Shown: positions 1-9,192, numbered from the stretch's first letter. The stretch is 39,269 nt of DNA from Candidatus Paraprevotella stercoravium (GCA_944320795.1 CALUIU010000029.1:1-39269), one strand, 5' to 3'. Translations and numbers: made by a program. The notes: generated by a model not told the origin, from the letters alone.

Positions 1-21
1 AATTCGTAACCTATTACTACT

Positions 22-48
22 ATGAGTTGGTAACTGCAACTCATTTTC
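22..48. terminator. Hairpin at the left edge, possible terminator or leader hairpin
   Basis: An 8-bp perfect stem (ATGAGTTG at 22-29 and CAACTCAT at 37-44) with a 7-nt loop is followed by a short T run at 44-47. It could end a rightward gene lying outside the window. It could also be a leader hairpin for a leftward gene, because a leftward -7-like element lies at 83-90. The sequence alone cannot separate these. Confidence 0.4.
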
Positions 49-82
49 AATCACTTAGACCTTTTTCGTAATTTCGAATGTA

Positions 83-90
83 CAAAGTTA
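83..90 (-). promoter_or_regulatory. Possible leftward Bacteroides-type -7 element
   Basis: Read on the minus strand this is TAACTTTG, matching TAnnTTTG. No convincing -33 TTTG lies upstream of it. If real, it would drive a gene to the left of the window, divergent from cstA. Confidence 0.35.
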
Positions 91-153
91 AGATATTCTG
101 TGTCCACAGAAAAGTTTTTTTTTATTCCACACTCTAATAATCCTTAAATTTGT

Positions 154-161
154 TACATTTG
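154..161 (+). promoter_or_regulatory. Bacteroides-type -7 element upstream of cstA
   Basis: TACATTTG matches the TAnnTTTG consensus and ends 24 bp before the ATG at 186. Transcription would start close to position 167-170, which argues against an upstream TTG start at 150 for cstA. No clear -33 TTTG was found. Confidence 0.55.
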
Positions 162-185
162 CAAGAAACAACAAAACAAATTATC

Positions 186-1625
186 ATGACAACCTTTGTA
201 ATAGCATTATGTGCTCTAGTTTTGGGCTATTTGATTTATGGCTCTTTTGTGGAGCGTGTGTTTGGAGCCGATCCCAAGCGTAAAACTCCCTGTTATACAC
301 ATCAGGATGGAGTGGATTATATTCCGATGCCCACCTGGAAAGTCTATCTCATCCAGTTTCTGAATATTGCCGGTACCGGTCCTATTTTCGGTGCGATTAT
401 GGGCATACTGTTCGGTCCGGCTGCCTATTTGTGGATTGTGCTGGGCTGCATCTTTGGAGGTGCGGTGCATGATTATTTTTCCGGTATGATTTCGATCCGG
501 AAGGCAGGAATGAGTCTGCCCGAAATCGTGGGCGATGAACTGGGAGGCGGTGTGCGTCAGGTGATGCGTGCCTTTTCGCTGGTGCTGATGATTTTGGTAG
601 GAACTGTATTTGTAACCACACCCGCCGGACTGCTGGCTTCTATGACACCCACTTGGGGATTCTGGGGAAGCGCCACTTTCTGGAGCGTGGTGATTTTCAT
701 CTATTATATACTGGCTACTCTGTTACCGATTGACGCGCTCATCGGGCGCATTTATCCGGTGTTCGGCGGAGCACTGCTGATCATGGCAGTGGGGATACTC
801 TACGGACTGTTTACCCACGACAACTGGATGCCCGAGATCGGTGATGCCTTTACCAACCATCATCCCAATGCCAACCTGCCCATCTTCCCGATGCTTTTCA
901 TAACGATAGCCTGTGGTGCCGTGAGTGGTTTCCATGCCACCCAGAGCCCGATGATGGCCCGTTGCATCAAAAATGAGAAACTCGGTCGCCGTGTGTTCTA
1001 CGGAGCGATGATCACGGAAGGTATTGTTGCTATGATTTGGGCCGCTGCCGCTATCAAATATGCCGGTGGTTACGGACAGTTGCAGGCTCTGCTTAATTCA
1101 GAAGGAAATTCTAATCCTGCGCTGATTGTGAATTTTATCTGTAATGACTGGATGGGAACAGTCGGTGCCGTGCTGGCCATACTGGGCGTAGTGGCTGCTC
1201 CGGTCACTTCCGGCGATACCGCTTTCCGCTGTGCCCGTCTCATTGCATCCGATTTCCTGAAATTCCGGCAGGACACCTTGTGGCGCCGTCTGGTCATCTC
1301 TTTGCCGCTTTTTGTCATCGCTGCCGTTTTAATGAATATTAATTTTGATATATTGTGGCGCTATTTTGCATGGTTTAATCAAACTTTGTCTATCTTTACT
1401 TTCTGGACAATTACAGTATGGCTGGCGCGTCATCAGAAGAACTTTTACATCACGCTCTTTCCTGGTCTGTTTATGACGGCGGTATGTACCTCTTATATAC
1501 TGGTGGCCCCCGAAGGCTTTTCGTTGCCTTATTATTGGAGCATAGCCGGAGGATTGGTGGTGACCGTGTTACTGCTGGTTTTGTTTGTCCGTTGGTATTA
1601 TAACTTTAAAAAAGAATTAGCATGA
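186..1625 (+). CDS. cstA: CstA-family carbon starvation transporter, short form
   Basis: This is a 479-aa polytopic inner-membrane protein of the CstA family, whose characterised members import peptides or pyruvate. It carries the family's early loop GTGPIFGAIMG followed by the GGAVHDYFSGM stretch, and the central CGAVSGFHATQSPMMAR motif. The rest is almost continuous hydrophobic segments with a short basic C-terminus. It is shorter than the roughly 700-aa E. coli protein, as is common for Bacteroidota CstA. I chose ATG 186 over the in-frame TTG at 150 because the predicted -7 element overlaps the upstream codons. The stop overlaps the start of the next gene as ATGA, so the two are probably translationally coupled. 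The transported substrate cannot be read from the sequence; peptide or pyruvate uptake is inferred from the family. Confidence 0.9.
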   Translation: MTTFVIALCALVLGYLIYGSFVERVFGADPKRKTPCYTHQDGVDYIPMPTWKVYLIQFLNIAGTGPIFGAIMGILFGPAAYLWIVLGCIFGGAVHDYFSGMISIRKAGMSLPEIVGDELGGGVRQVMRAFSLVLMILVGTVFVTTPAGLLASMTPTWGFWGSATFWSVVIFIYYILATLLPIDALIGRIYPVFGGALLIMAVGILYGLFTHDNWMPEIGDAFTNHHPNANLPIFPMLFITIACGAVSGFHATQSPMMARCIKNEKLGRRVFYGAMITEGIVAMIWAAAAIKYAGGYGQLQALLNSEGNSNPALIVNFICNDWMGTVGAVLAILGVVAAPVTSGDTAFRCARLIASDFLKFRQDTLWRRLVISLPLFVIAAVLMNINFDILWRYFAWFNQTLSIFTFWTITVWLARHQKNFYITLFPGLFMTAVCTSYILVAPEGFSLPYYWSIAGGLVVTVLLLVLFVRWYYNFKKELA

Positions 1626-1879
1626 GAAAAAACAAGATAAGAAAGTCTACCTGGATTCCTTTGGCTTTTACCCTGTATTCCATTGTGATTTACGCTTATC
1701 TGTTGCCGCGCAGTACGGCCAGTACTGGGTCTATTATCTTTGCCATTGTTCTGAATGCCTTGATTATTCTGGCATTGTGGTGGCTTTACCGCAAGAAAGA
1801 AAAAATGGCATTGGAGCGTGAGCGTGAAATGATGGAACAGATACGGAAAAATCAGGATTTGACATCCAATAATCATTAA
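1622..1879 (+). CDS. Small two-helix membrane protein coupled to CstA
   Basis: An 85-aa protein of no family I recognise. It has a basic N-terminus, a first membrane segment at about residues 12-28, a second at about 36-56 (SIIFAIVLNALIILALWWLY), and a charged Lys/Glu/Arg-rich C-terminal helix. Its ATG overlaps the cstA stop codon (ATGA), so the two products are probably made in a fixed ratio. In enterobacteria a small gene (yjiX) likewise follows cstA, though no similarity to YjiX is visible. The topology and coupling suggest an accessory or stabilising subunit of the transporter. That role is an inference. Confidence 0.75.
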   Translation: MRKNKIRKSTWIPLAFTLYSIVIYAYLLPRSTASTGSIIFAIVLNALIILALWWLYRKKEKMALEREREMMEQIRKNQDLTSNNH

Positions 1880-1897
1880 ATCAAAAAACTGTAGATT

Positions 1898-2374
1898 ATG
1901 AAAAAATTTCTTTTGAGCCTAATCTTTGTGTTGATGGCTGTAGGTGCCAAGGCACAATTCGAAAAGAACACTACCTATTTTTCCACTTCTTTTTCAGGAT
2001 TGAATTTATCTTATAGCAATAATGAGAAGTTTACTTTAGGCCTGGATTTGAATGGTGGTATTTTTGTGGAAGATGCATGGATGCTTTATGGAAAATTCGG
2101 TTATGGACATACACGCTATGATGATAATGTGTCGCTCGGTATGGGAGCACGTTATTATATTAAGCAGAACGGTCTGTATCTGGGATTGGGCTTGCAGTAT
2201 GAGCATGTGCTTAAGAATGTGAATAACCTGCAGTTGTGTCCTGAAATCGGTTATGCCTTTTTCCTGAATGAATTTATTACTTTGGAACCGGCCTTATATT
2301 ATAATATGAGTCTGAATAATTTTGCGGACGGAAGTAAGGTGGGTCTGAAACTGGGTCTGGGTTTTTACTTCTAA
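1898..2374 (+). CDS. Small outer-membrane beta-barrel protein
   Basis: A 158-aa exported protein with a clear signal peptide (MKKFLLSLIFVLMAVGAKA, cleavage before Q20). The mature part consists of short alternating hydrophobic/aromatic strands with glycine-rich turns (LGLDLNGGIFV, LYLGLGLQYEH, KLGLGFYF) and ends in phenylalanine, as expected of an outer-membrane barrel recognised by BamA. The size fits an 8-stranded OmpW/OmpX-like barrel. It lies 18 bp after the small membrane protein and before a strong terminator, so it is the last gene of the cstA transcript. Its function is unknown; passive uptake linked to CstA would be speculation. Confidence 0.8.
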   Translation: MKKFLLSLIFVLMAVGAKAQFEKNTTYFSTSFSGLNLSYSNNEKFTLGLDLNGGIFVEDAWMLYGKFGYGHTRYDDNVSLGMGARYYIKQNGLYLGLGLQYEHVLKNVNNLQLCPEIGYAFFLNEFITLEPALYYNMSLNNFADGSKVGLKLGLGFYF

Positions 2375-2396
2375 AACATAAATTAAGCAGGTAATG

Positions 2397-2456
2397 ACGG
2401 TCCGTTTTTCTTTTTCACGGTGCTGGGAAAGAAAACGGACCGTAGTATTTTTATTT
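2397..2456 (+). terminator. Rho-independent terminator of the cstA operon
   Basis: ACGGTCCGT at 2397-2405 pairs with ACGGACCGT at 2435-2443. The stem extends through T/C-rich and A/G-rich flanks and is followed by a T-rich tract at 2447-2456. Confidence 0.8.
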
Positions 2457-2492
2457 CGTGCGTTTTTTGTTTTTACAAAAAAGAATATTTTA

Positions 2493-2524
2493 TTTGTAAT
2501 AATTACAAGAATGTATTATATTTG
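2493..2524 (+). promoter_or_regulatory. Bacteroides-type promoter of the NagB/PIG-L gene
   Basis: TTTG at 2493-2496 and TATATTTG at 2517-2524 are separated by 20 bp, matching both the -33 and -7 elements of the Bacteroides primary sigma factor. This is the best complete promoter in the window. The 5' leader would be about 60 nt. Confidence 0.7.
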
Positions 2525-2590
2525 TATCCGGAGAAAGCACCTTGGGTGCTGATACTCCTATATTTATCAACCTTAAAAAGATAATGGTTT

Positions 2591-4576
2591 ATGAGAACAA
2601 ACTTGAGTTCACAAATCAAACTGAACCAGATTCCGGCACGCTATTATAAGCCCGAGTCGGAAATGGAGCGTTCGGCTTTAGCCAGAAACGAACGTGTGCG
2701 TACAGATATTTTTGAGTCTGCTTCTGAAGGAGCCTTGGCTTTGGCGCAGAAGGTCAGCAAAATCATACGGGATAAAGAACAGCAGGGAAAAGATTGTGTT
2801 ATCGGTTTGGCCGGCGGTTCTTCTACCGCTGAGGTATACGCACAGCTGGTACGTATGAACCGTGAGGAAGGACTGAGCTTTGCCCATGTGATTTTCTTTA
2901 TCGGTTATGAATATTATCCATTACCTTCAGCAGAAGGAGCAAGCAATTACCGTTTCATTCAGGAGGCTTTCCTGAGCAAGATTGAATACAAGAAATGCTA
3001 TACTTTGAACGGTACGGTGCCGCAGCAGGAAGTATCTGCCGAATGCCGTGCCTTTGAGCAGGCCATAAAGGATTGTGGTGGTCTGGACATTATGTTGCTT
3101 GGCATTGGCCAGGGAGGTAATGTTTTGCTGAACGAAGCCGGATCTCAGCCTTCTTCAAAGACCCGTCTGATGTTGTTGGGTGACAACTCCCGTCAGGAGG
3201 CTGTAAAGGTCTTCGGAAGTAAGGAACACGTTCCGGTTTGTGCCTTGACCATGGGTATCGCTACCATCTTGGCTGCCCGTCATGTGTTCCTGATGGCTTG
3301 GGGCGAGGAGAAAGCTGAAGTGGTGCGCCGTGCAGTTGAGGAGAAAATGTCTGAGTCCGTTCCGGCTTCTTTCCTGCAGATGAACAGTGAGGCCCGTGTT
3401 TATCTGGATCTGACATCTGCAGCCAAGCTGACCCGTATCCAGCGTCCATGGCTGGTTACCTCTTGTGAATGGAACAACAAACTGATCCGAAGCGCCATTG
3501 TATGGTTATGCGGTGTGACCGGAAAGCCGATTCTGAAGCTTACCAATAAAGATTATAACGAGAACGGACTGAGCGAACTGTTGGCTCTCTATGGTTCGGC
3601 CTATGATGTGAATATCCGCGTGTTCAATGATTTGCAGCATACCATCACAGGTTGGCCGGGTGGAAAACCGAATGAAGACGATACTTACCGTCCGGAACGT
3701 GCCAACCCGTATCCGAAGCGCGTGGTGATTTTCTCTCCGCACCCTGATGATGACGTCATCTCTATGGGTGGCACCTTGCAGCGTCTGGTGCGTCAGAACC
3801 ACGAGGTGCATGTGGCTTATCAGACTTCCGGAAACATTGCCGTGGGTGATGAAGAGGTAATGCGCTTCCTGCACTTCATCAATGGTTTCAACCAGTTGTT
3901 TAACGACAGCAAGGATGAGGTGATCCGCGAGAAGTATGCCGAGATCAAGAAATTCCTGAACGAAAAGCAGTCCGGCGACTTTGATACCCGCGATATCCTG
4001 ACCATCAAAGGTCTGATCCGTCGTGGTGAGGCCCGTCTGGCAAGTACTTACAGCGGTATTCCGTTGAATCGCGTGCACTTCCTCGACCTGCCGTTCTATG
4101 AAACCGGAAAGATCCAGAAAAATCCGATCAGCGAGGCTGATATCGAAATCGTGCTGAATCTGCTCCGTGAGGTGAAGCCGCATCAGATCTTTGTGGCCGG
4201 TGACTTGGCCGACCCGCACGGAACACACCGTGTATGTACCGATGCCGTGTTTGCCGCTATTGATATCGAGAAGGAAAATGGTGCCGAGTGGCTGAAGGAT
4301 TGCCGTATCTGGATGTATCGCGGTGCCTGGGCTGAGTGGGAGATTGAAAACATTGAGATGGTAGTTCCGATCAGTCCGGAAGAACTCCGCTTCAAGCGTA
4401 ACGCTATCCTGAAGCACGCGTCACAGATGGAAAGCGCTCCGTTCTTAGGTAACGATGAGCGTCTGTTCTGGCAGCGTTCTGAGGACCGCAATCACGGAAC
4501 AGCCGAGCTGTATCAGGCTTTGGGTCTGGCTTCATATGAGGCTATGGAGGCCTTTGTGGAGTATATCCCGCTGTAA
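2591..4576 (+). CDS. NagB-like domain fused to PIG-L/LmbE deacetylase domain
   Basis: A 661-aa cytoplasmic fusion of the type usually annotated glucosamine-6-phosphate deaminase in Bacteroides. Residues about 40-290 form a NagB-like domain with sugar-phosphate loop GLAGGSS (72-78). Residues about 375-560 form a PIG-L/LmbE domain with metal motif HPDDD (384-388) and DPHGTH (541-546), expected to bind zinc and remove an N-acetyl group from an amino sugar. The NagB half looks degenerate. By motif alignment to E. coli NagB, Asp72 is replaced by Tyr106, Asp141 by Gly175 and His143 by Asn177, while Glu148 is retained as Glu182. The PIG-L half is therefore more likely to be the active enzyme, perhaps with the NagB half sensing or positioning a sugar phosphate. 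The gene is monocistronic between its own promoter and terminator. Confidence 0.85.
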   Translation: MRTNLSSQIKLNQIPARYYKPESEMERSALARNERVRTDIFESASEGALALAQKVSKIIRDKEQQGKDCVIGLAGGSSTAEVYAQLVRMNREEGLSFAHVIFFIGYEYYPLPSAEGASNYRFIQEAFLSKIEYKKCYTLNGTVPQQEVSAECRAFEQAIKDCGGLDIMLLGIGQGGNVLLNEAGSQPSSKTRLMLLGDNSRQEAVKVFGSKEHVPVCALTMGIATILAARHVFLMAWGEEKAEVVRRAVEEKMSESVPASFLQMNSEARVYLDLTSAAKLTRIQRPWLVTSCEWNNKLIRSAIVWLCGVTGKPILKLTNKDYNENGLSELLALYGSAYDVNIRVFNDLQHTITGWPGGKPNEDDTYRPERANPYPKRVVIFSPHPDDDVISMGGTLQRLVRQNHEVHVAYQTSGNIAVGDEEVMRFLHFINGFNQLFNDSKDEVIREKYAEIKKFLNEKQSGDFDTRDILTIKGLIRRGEARLASTYSGIPLNRVHFLDLPFYETGKIQKNPISEADIEIVLNLLREVKPHQIFVAGDLADPHGTHRVCTDAVFAAIDIEKENGAEWLKDCRIWMYRGAWAEWEIENIEMVVPISPEELRFKRNAILKHASQMESAPFLGNDERLFWQRSEDRNHGTAELYQALGLASYEAMEAFVEYIPL

Positions 4577-4602
4577 TCAGATACTTATAGGATAAAAATA
4601 AT

Positions 4603-4641
4603 GCCCTCAAAATAGTAGCAATGCTGTTTTGAGGGCTTTTT
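4603..4641 (+). terminator. Terminator between convergent genes
   Basis: A perfect 10-bp stem, GCCCTCAAAA at 4603-4612 with TTTTGAGGGC at 4627-4636, is followed by TTTTT. An A-rich flank on the left could let it act weakly for the convergent leftward gene too. Confidence 0.85.
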
Positions 4642-4648
4642 GTATCGT

Positions 4649-5332
4649 TTAACCGACTCCTAGATCTGTATTTTCTATCAGTATTTCAATCTTGGGCTCA
4701 TGGCAGAGCGTCGGGTATATTTCCTGGGAAAACCAACGGACCAGTTCTTCATCCCGTTTTACGGGAGTAGAGTTGTTGCAGAATATGTTAATGCTGAAAT
4801 ATTCAAACAGACGGCGTGCCGTGGCAATGTCTTGCAGAATGTCTTCGCGCGTCTGTCCCTGCGTACAGCACAGCAGACAGATTCCCTGAAAATATCGGGC
4901 AATATCCTCTGGCATGGTTTGGGGAGGTATTCCCTTGTTCCAACTGGAACGTAAGGCCGGATTGAAACTTTCCACTCCGCAGCGGAATTTCACTTGGCAT
5001 TGTGGAAAGCGTGCAGCAAACTCTTGCAACCGGTTCCGATACATGTAGTGCGCTTCGAACCACAGGGTATGTATCTGTTTCTGGCTGACAATTTCGGCAA
5101 TCAGTTCCAGGGTCTGTTCATCCAGTTCCGGAGCGGAGCCGGAATTGATAACGTCAAGTACACCGTGGCAGCCTGTAACCTGATTCAGAACTGTTCGGTT
5201 CAGCGGAAAAGGATTATCGCTGCGGTCCTCGTGATAGTCGCAGAAGGTGCATTTACCCCAACGGCAACCTGTGCCCTGAAGCAGGACAAATTCACGGGGC
5301 ATGTGCGTATCTATTCTTGCATATCGGTTCAT
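4649..5332 (-). CDS. Small radical SAM protein, possible queuosine salvage lyase (QueL-like)
   Basis: A 227-aa protein with a CX4CX2C cluster motif (Cys23, Cys28, Cys31 in GCRWGKCTFC) near the N-terminus, which I read as a radical SAM [4Fe-4S] site with non-canonical spacing. It is short, about the size of a bare radical SAM core, and has no C-terminal auxiliary-cluster region. It starts 33 bp downstream of a queuosine-precursor transporter on the same strand, so they form an operon. QueL, the radical SAM queuine lyase described from Clostridioides difficile, releases queuine from queuosine-5'-phosphate. A matching role here is inferred from gene context and size, not from a sequence match I could test. 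No queuosine nucleoside hydrolase (QueK) or kinase is seen nearby. Confidence 0.65.
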   Translation of the reverse strand: MNRYARIDTHMPREFVLLQGTGCRWGKCTFCDYHEDRSDNPFPLNRTVLNQVTGCHGVLDVINSGSAPELDEQTLELIAEIVSQKQIHTLWFEAHYMYRNRLQEFAARFPQCQVKFRCGVESFNPALRSSWNKGIPPQTMPEDIARYFQGICLLCCTQGQTREDILQDIATARRLFEYFSINIFCNNSTPVKRDEELVRWFSQEIYPTLCHEPKIEILIENTDLGVG

Positions 5333-5365
5333 GATGTGAAAGGATTAAAATCAGGTGGATGAAAG

Positions 5366-6031
5366 TTATCGGTTATATTTCCGGATCAGATGCACGGTGG
5401 CATAAGCCATCGGAGTACCGAAAACAGACTCAATCAGGAGCTTGGACGCATATTGGAGAGCCATCATCAGCAGGAGCTCCCGTGTGGTGACGGTTCCGAG
5501 AAAGGCGATGAGCACAAAAGGCAGGGTGTCGAACACGTAACCTATGGCTGAGCTTCCGATGGTACGGACCCACATGCGGCGGCCTTTCATCCGGATTTTT
5601 ATCTTTTCCATAATCCAGGCATTCGACAGTTCGCCCAAAAGAAAACCAACCAATGATGCTATTACGATGCGAGGCACATAAGTGAACACCTCATTATAGG
5701 CTGAGGCCGTTGCCGAAAGGTGCTCGGGAGAGGGGAGCCAGATACCTATTTGGGTGCAGACCACCAGCACGATGTTGCAAAGGAAAGTGATCCAGATAAT
5801 CTTTTTGGAGATGCGGAATCCCCATAACTCGGTGATGACATCTCCCAGCATATAGGCAAAGGGAAAAGTTACTGTTCCGGCATCAAAATAAAAAAGATTG
5901 AAAAGGCCGATTACCTTTACGGCCATGATGTTTGAGATGAGATACAGCGCTACGAAGAGAGCCGTAGCAACCAGCAGCGAAGTGTTGTCGCGCTCTCGGT
6001 TTTTGAAAGGGTTTTCCGATACCTTGTCCAT
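5366..6031 (-). CDS. Queuosine precursor transporter, VUT/YhhQ family
   Basis: A 221-aa integral membrane protein, the same length as E. coli YhhQ. It shows about six hydrophobic segments, the family stretch FDAGTVTFPFAYMLGDVITE (residues about 49-68), and a later GELSNAWIMEKIK region with an adjacent basic loop. YhhQ proteins import queuosine precursors (preQ0, preQ1 or queuine) for modification of tRNA position 34. It is the promoter-proximal gene of a leftward two-gene operon with the radical SAM protein. That pairing suggests uptake and recycling of a queuosine-type nucleoside or base. Which precursor it takes cannot be told from the sequence. Confidence 0.9.
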   Translation of the reverse strand: MDKVSENPFKNRERDNTSLLVATALFVALYLISNIMAVKVIGLFNLFYFDAGTVTFPFAYMLGDVITELWGFRISKKIIWITFLCNIVLVVCTQIGIWLPSPEHLSATASAYNEVFTYVPRIVIASLVGFLLGELSNAWIMEKIKIRMKGRRMWVRTIGSSAIGYVFDTLPFVLIAFLGTVTTRELLLMMALQYASKLLIESVFGTPMAYATVHLIRKYNR

Positions 6032-6057
6032 AAAAAGAATTATTTTTAAAACGGCTG

Positions 6058-6065
6058 CAAAGTTA
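6058..6065 (-). promoter_or_regulatory. -7 element of the queuosine salvage operon
   Basis: TAACTTTG on the minus strand matches TAnnTTTG, with a predicted transcript start about 20 nt before the ATG at 6031. No clear -33 TTTG was found. The remainder of the gap (6066-6274) shows no convincing gene. Confidence 0.55.
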
Positions 6066-6274
6066 CGTATTTTCTCTGGAAATAATTAAGATTTGCAGAT
6101 TGTTTAACAGACAGATTGTTTCTTGTTTGTAGTTTGAACAGGTCTGATTTTAGAGACAACTCTTCTGTTGGAATAAAAACGAATGCGAAATGAAAAAAAG
6201 AAAATTCTGCGAGGATGCTTTTTCTGAATATTAGGTTATAAATAATCTGTTTGTATGGCAGCGATGGAATATTC

Positions 6275-6329
6275 ATATAAAGAAACGGACAGGCAGGCTT
6301 ATACAGCCAAACTTGTCCGTTTCTTTATA
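6275..6329 (-). terminator. uvrA terminator hairpin
   Basis: A long perfect stem (AAAGAAACGGACA at 6279-6291 with TGTCCGTTTCTTT at 6313-6325, extended by ATAT flanks) lies just past the uvrA stop. Read leftward it ends in a T-rich arm. Confidence 0.8.
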
Positions 6330-6349
6330 TTGGGGAGAATCTTTTTGAT

Positions 6350-9169
6350 TTAATTTTCTTCTAGTTTCTCTTTCAGAAACTGTCCGGTATAACTTTCGGC
6401 ACAGGCCGCCACTTCGTGCGGATTTCCGCATACCACTAAGTTACCGCCCTTGTCGCCACCTTCCGGACCGAGGTCGATGATATAATCGGCGCATTTGATG
6501 ACATCCATATTGTGTTCGATGATGATCAGTGTATGTCCGCGCTGGATCAGGGCATGGAAAGCCTGAAGCAGGCGCTTGATGTCGTGGAAGTGCAGTCCCG
6601 TAGTCGGCTCGTCGAAAATGAAGAGGGTAGGGTCCACTTTCTCCTGTCCCAGATAATAAGCCAGTTTGACACGCTGGTTCTCTCCTCCGGACAAGGTGCT
6701 TGAGGACTGTCCCAGTTTAATATATCCCAGTCCGACATCCTGAAGCGATTGCATCTTCTTGGCAATCTTGGTCTGTCCGTGTTCGGTAAAGAACTCTATG
6801 GCCTGGTTGACCGTCATGTTCAGCACATCGTAGATATTCTTGCCTTCGAACTTGACTTCCAGCACATCACTCTTGAAGCGTTTGCCATGGCAGGATTCAC
6901 ATTCCAGCACCAGATCGGCCATAAACTGCATTTCTACGGTTACGGTACCTTCGCCCTTACACTCTTCACAACGACCGCCTTCGGTATTGAAAGAGAAATA
7001 ACCGCTGCTGAATCCCATCTGCTGTGCCAGAGGCTGGGAGGCAAACAGTTTGCGGATTTCGTCATACGCCTTGACATAAGTCACCGGATTGCTTCGTGAA
7101 GATTTTCCGATCGGGTTCTGGTCGATGAACTCGATGTTCTTGATGCGGTCCAGATCGCCTTCCAGTTTCAGGAACTCACCCGGTCGGTCGGTCACTTCGT
7201 CCATCTCTCTCTTCACGGCCCGATAAAGAATGTCACGCACTAAAGTAGACTTGCCCGAACCGCTGACGCCCGTTACTACCGTCATCACATTCAGCGGGAA
7301 TTTCACGTCAATACCTTTCAGGTTATTGGCGCGTGCCCCTTTTATTTCCAGATAGTGCGTCCAGGGACGGTATTGTGCCGGCGCCTGAATCTTTTCCTGG
7401 CCGGTGAGGTATCTCACGGTGTGACTGCGGGTGTCCTGCGGTTTCTCGGCCAGCATCTTTTGCAGATTGCCTTGGAATACCACCTCGCCTCCCAGTCGTC
7501 CGGCGTCCGGACCGATGTCGATGATATAGTCTGCCGCGCGGATAATTTCCTCGTCGTGTTCCACTACGACAACCGTATTGCCCAGATCCTTCAATTGTTT
7601 CAGCACTTTGATGAGGCGGTCTGTGTCACGACTGTGCAGGCCGATGCTCGGCTCGTCCAGAATATAGAGAGACCCCACCAGACTGCTGCCCAACGAGGTG
7701 GCCAGATTGATACGCTGGCTTTCACCGCCCGACAGCGAATTGCTCAGGCGGTTCAGGGTGAGATAGCCCAGACCAACATCAAGCAGGAAGGAAATGCGGT
7801 TGTTGATTTCCGTCAGAATCCGCTTGGCCACCTGTTCCTCATGCTCATTCAGTTGCAGATTGTCGAAGAACACCTTCAGCTGTTCTATCGGCAAATCGAC
7901 CAGATCAGATATGGAACGATTGTTGATTTTCACGTAGTTCGCTTCGGGGCGCAGGCGTGTACCGTGGCATTTGGGGCAGGTAGTCTTTCCACGGTAGCGG
8001 GCCAGCATCACGCGATATTGAATCTTATACTGGTTTTCCTCCAGCATTTTGAAGAACGTGTCGATGCAGGTCTCTTCCCGTGGATTTGCCGCTTTCGGGT
8101 CGCCGTGCCACAGATAATCCTTTTCGGCCTGAGTCAGTTCATAATAAGGCTTGAAGATCGGAAAGTGATGCTTCTCCGCTCTGCGGCAGAACTCCAGTTT
8201 CCATTCGCTCATCTTTTCTCCACGCCAGCATACCACAGCACCGTCGTACACACTGAGTGCCGAGTTTGGAATGACCAGACTCTCGTCCACACCGATTACT
8301 TTGCCGAAGCCCTCGCAGGCCGGACAGGCTCCGATCGGTGAGTTGAACGAGAACAGATTGTCCGTAGGCGGCTCGAAGGTGATACCGTCCGCTTCAAACC
8401 GTGTGGAGAAGAAATGCAGAATGCCTGCCGGATAGAAGCGTAGCACACAGGTGCCGTCCCCCTCGAAGAAAGCCGTTTCTGCAGAGTCTGTCAGACGGGA
8501 GATGACCGATTGCGACGTGTCGCAGCTCATACGGTCAATGAGCAGATAGATATCCTTCAGGGTTTCCGCATCCGGATCCTGTCCGTTGAGTTGCTGGAGA
8601 TAGTCCTCGATGCGCACCATCTCTCCTTTGATATCCAGACGGGTGAATCCCTGTTTCAGATCCATGTCCAACTGTTCTATGACGCTTCTTCCTTCGGGAA
8701 TGCGCAGGGGCGTGAGCACTGTGAAACGGGTGCCCGGAGAATAAGATAGCATGCAGTTTACCACATCTTCGGTAGTGTGCTTTTTGACTTCCTGTCCGCT
8801 GACGGGCGAGAAGGTGCGCCCGATGCGTGCGTAGAGCAGACGCAGATATTCATAGATTTCGGTCGAAGTACCCACGGTAGAGCGCGGGTTACGGCTGTTC
8901 ACCTTCTGTTCGATGGCGATGGCCGGCGGAATTCCCTTGATGTAGTCACATTCCGGTTTGCTCATACGGCCCAAGAACTGGCGGGCATAAGCAGACAGGC
9001 TTTCCACGTAGCGGCGCTGTCCCTCGGCGTATAAGGTGTCGAAGGCCAAGGAAGATTTGCCTGAACCGGACAGTCCGGTAACGACAATCAGCTTTTCGCG
9101 CGGGATGTCCAGATCAATATTTTTCAGATTGTTGATCCGGGCACCTTTGATATGTATATATTGTTCCAT
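6350..9169 (-). CDS. uvrA: UvrABC excinuclease subunit A
   Basis: A 939-aa protein, essentially the E. coli length of 940. UvrA dimers scan DNA for bulky lesions and load UvrB in nucleotide excision repair. It has two ABC ATPase halves. The first Walker A is GLSGSGKSS (32-40) with signature [12 protein letters not shown] near residue 480. The second Walker A ([10 protein letters not shown]) is near 635 with signature [16 protein letters not shown] near 825. Cysteine pairs of the zinc modules are present (CPAC near 283, CPKC near 397, CEEC near 733 and CESC near 757). All hallmark motifs are intact and there is no sign of decay. It is transcribed alone, between the -7 element at 9193-9200 and the terminator at 6275-6329. 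Confidence 0.98.
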   Translation of the reverse strand: MEQYIHIKGARINNLKNIDLDIPREKLIVVTGLSGSGKSSLAFDTLYAEGQRRYVESLSAYARQFLGRMSKPECDYIKGIPPAIAIEQKVNSRNPRSTVGTSTEIYEYLRLLYARIGRTFSPVSGQEVKKHTTEDVVNCMLSYSPGTRFTVLTPLRIPEGRSVIEQLDMDLKQGFTRLDIKGEMVRIEDYLQQLNGQDPDAETLKDIYLLIDRMSCDTSQSVISRLTDSAETAFFEGDGTCVLRFYPAGILHFFSTRFEADGITFEPPTDNLFSFNSPIGACPACEGFGKVIGVDESLVIPNSALSVYDGAVVCWRGEKMSEWKLEFCRRAEKHHFPIFKPYYELTQAEKDYLWHGDPKAANPREETCIDTFFKMLEENQYKIQYRVMLARYRGKTTCPKCHGTRLRPEANYVKINNRSISDLVDLPIEQLKVFFDNLQLNEHEEQVAKRILTEINNRISFLLDVGLGYLTLNRLSNSLSGGESQRINLATSLGSSLVGSLYILDEPSIGLHSRDTDRLIKVLKQLKDLGNTVVVVEHDEEIIRAADYIIDIGPDAGRLGGEVVFQGNLQKMLAEKPQDTRSHTVRYLTGQEKIQAPAQYRPWTHYLEIKGARANNLKGIDVKFPLNVMTVVTGVSGSGKSTLVRDILYRAVKREMDEVTDRPGEFLKLEGDLDRIKNIEFIDQNPIGKSSRSNPVTYVKAYDEIRKLFASQPLAQQMGFSSGYFSFNTEGGRCEECKGEGTVTVEMQFMADLVLECESCHGKRFKSDVLEVKFEGKNIYDVLNMTVNQAIEFFTEHGQTKIAKKMQSLQDVGLGYIKLGQSSSTLSGGENQRVKLAYYLGQEKVDPTLFIFDEPTTGLHFHDIKRLLQAFHALIQRGHTLIIIEHNMDVIKCADYIIDLGPEGGDKGGNLVVCGNPHEVAACAESYTGQFLKEKLEEN

Positions 9170-9192
9170 GAGTGATTCTTTTTGTTCTGACG

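Noticed and set aside
6046-6276. A 76-codon leftward open frame upstream of the queuosine transporter
   Set aside because: It runs across the predicted promoter of the transporter operon and has no recognisable product.
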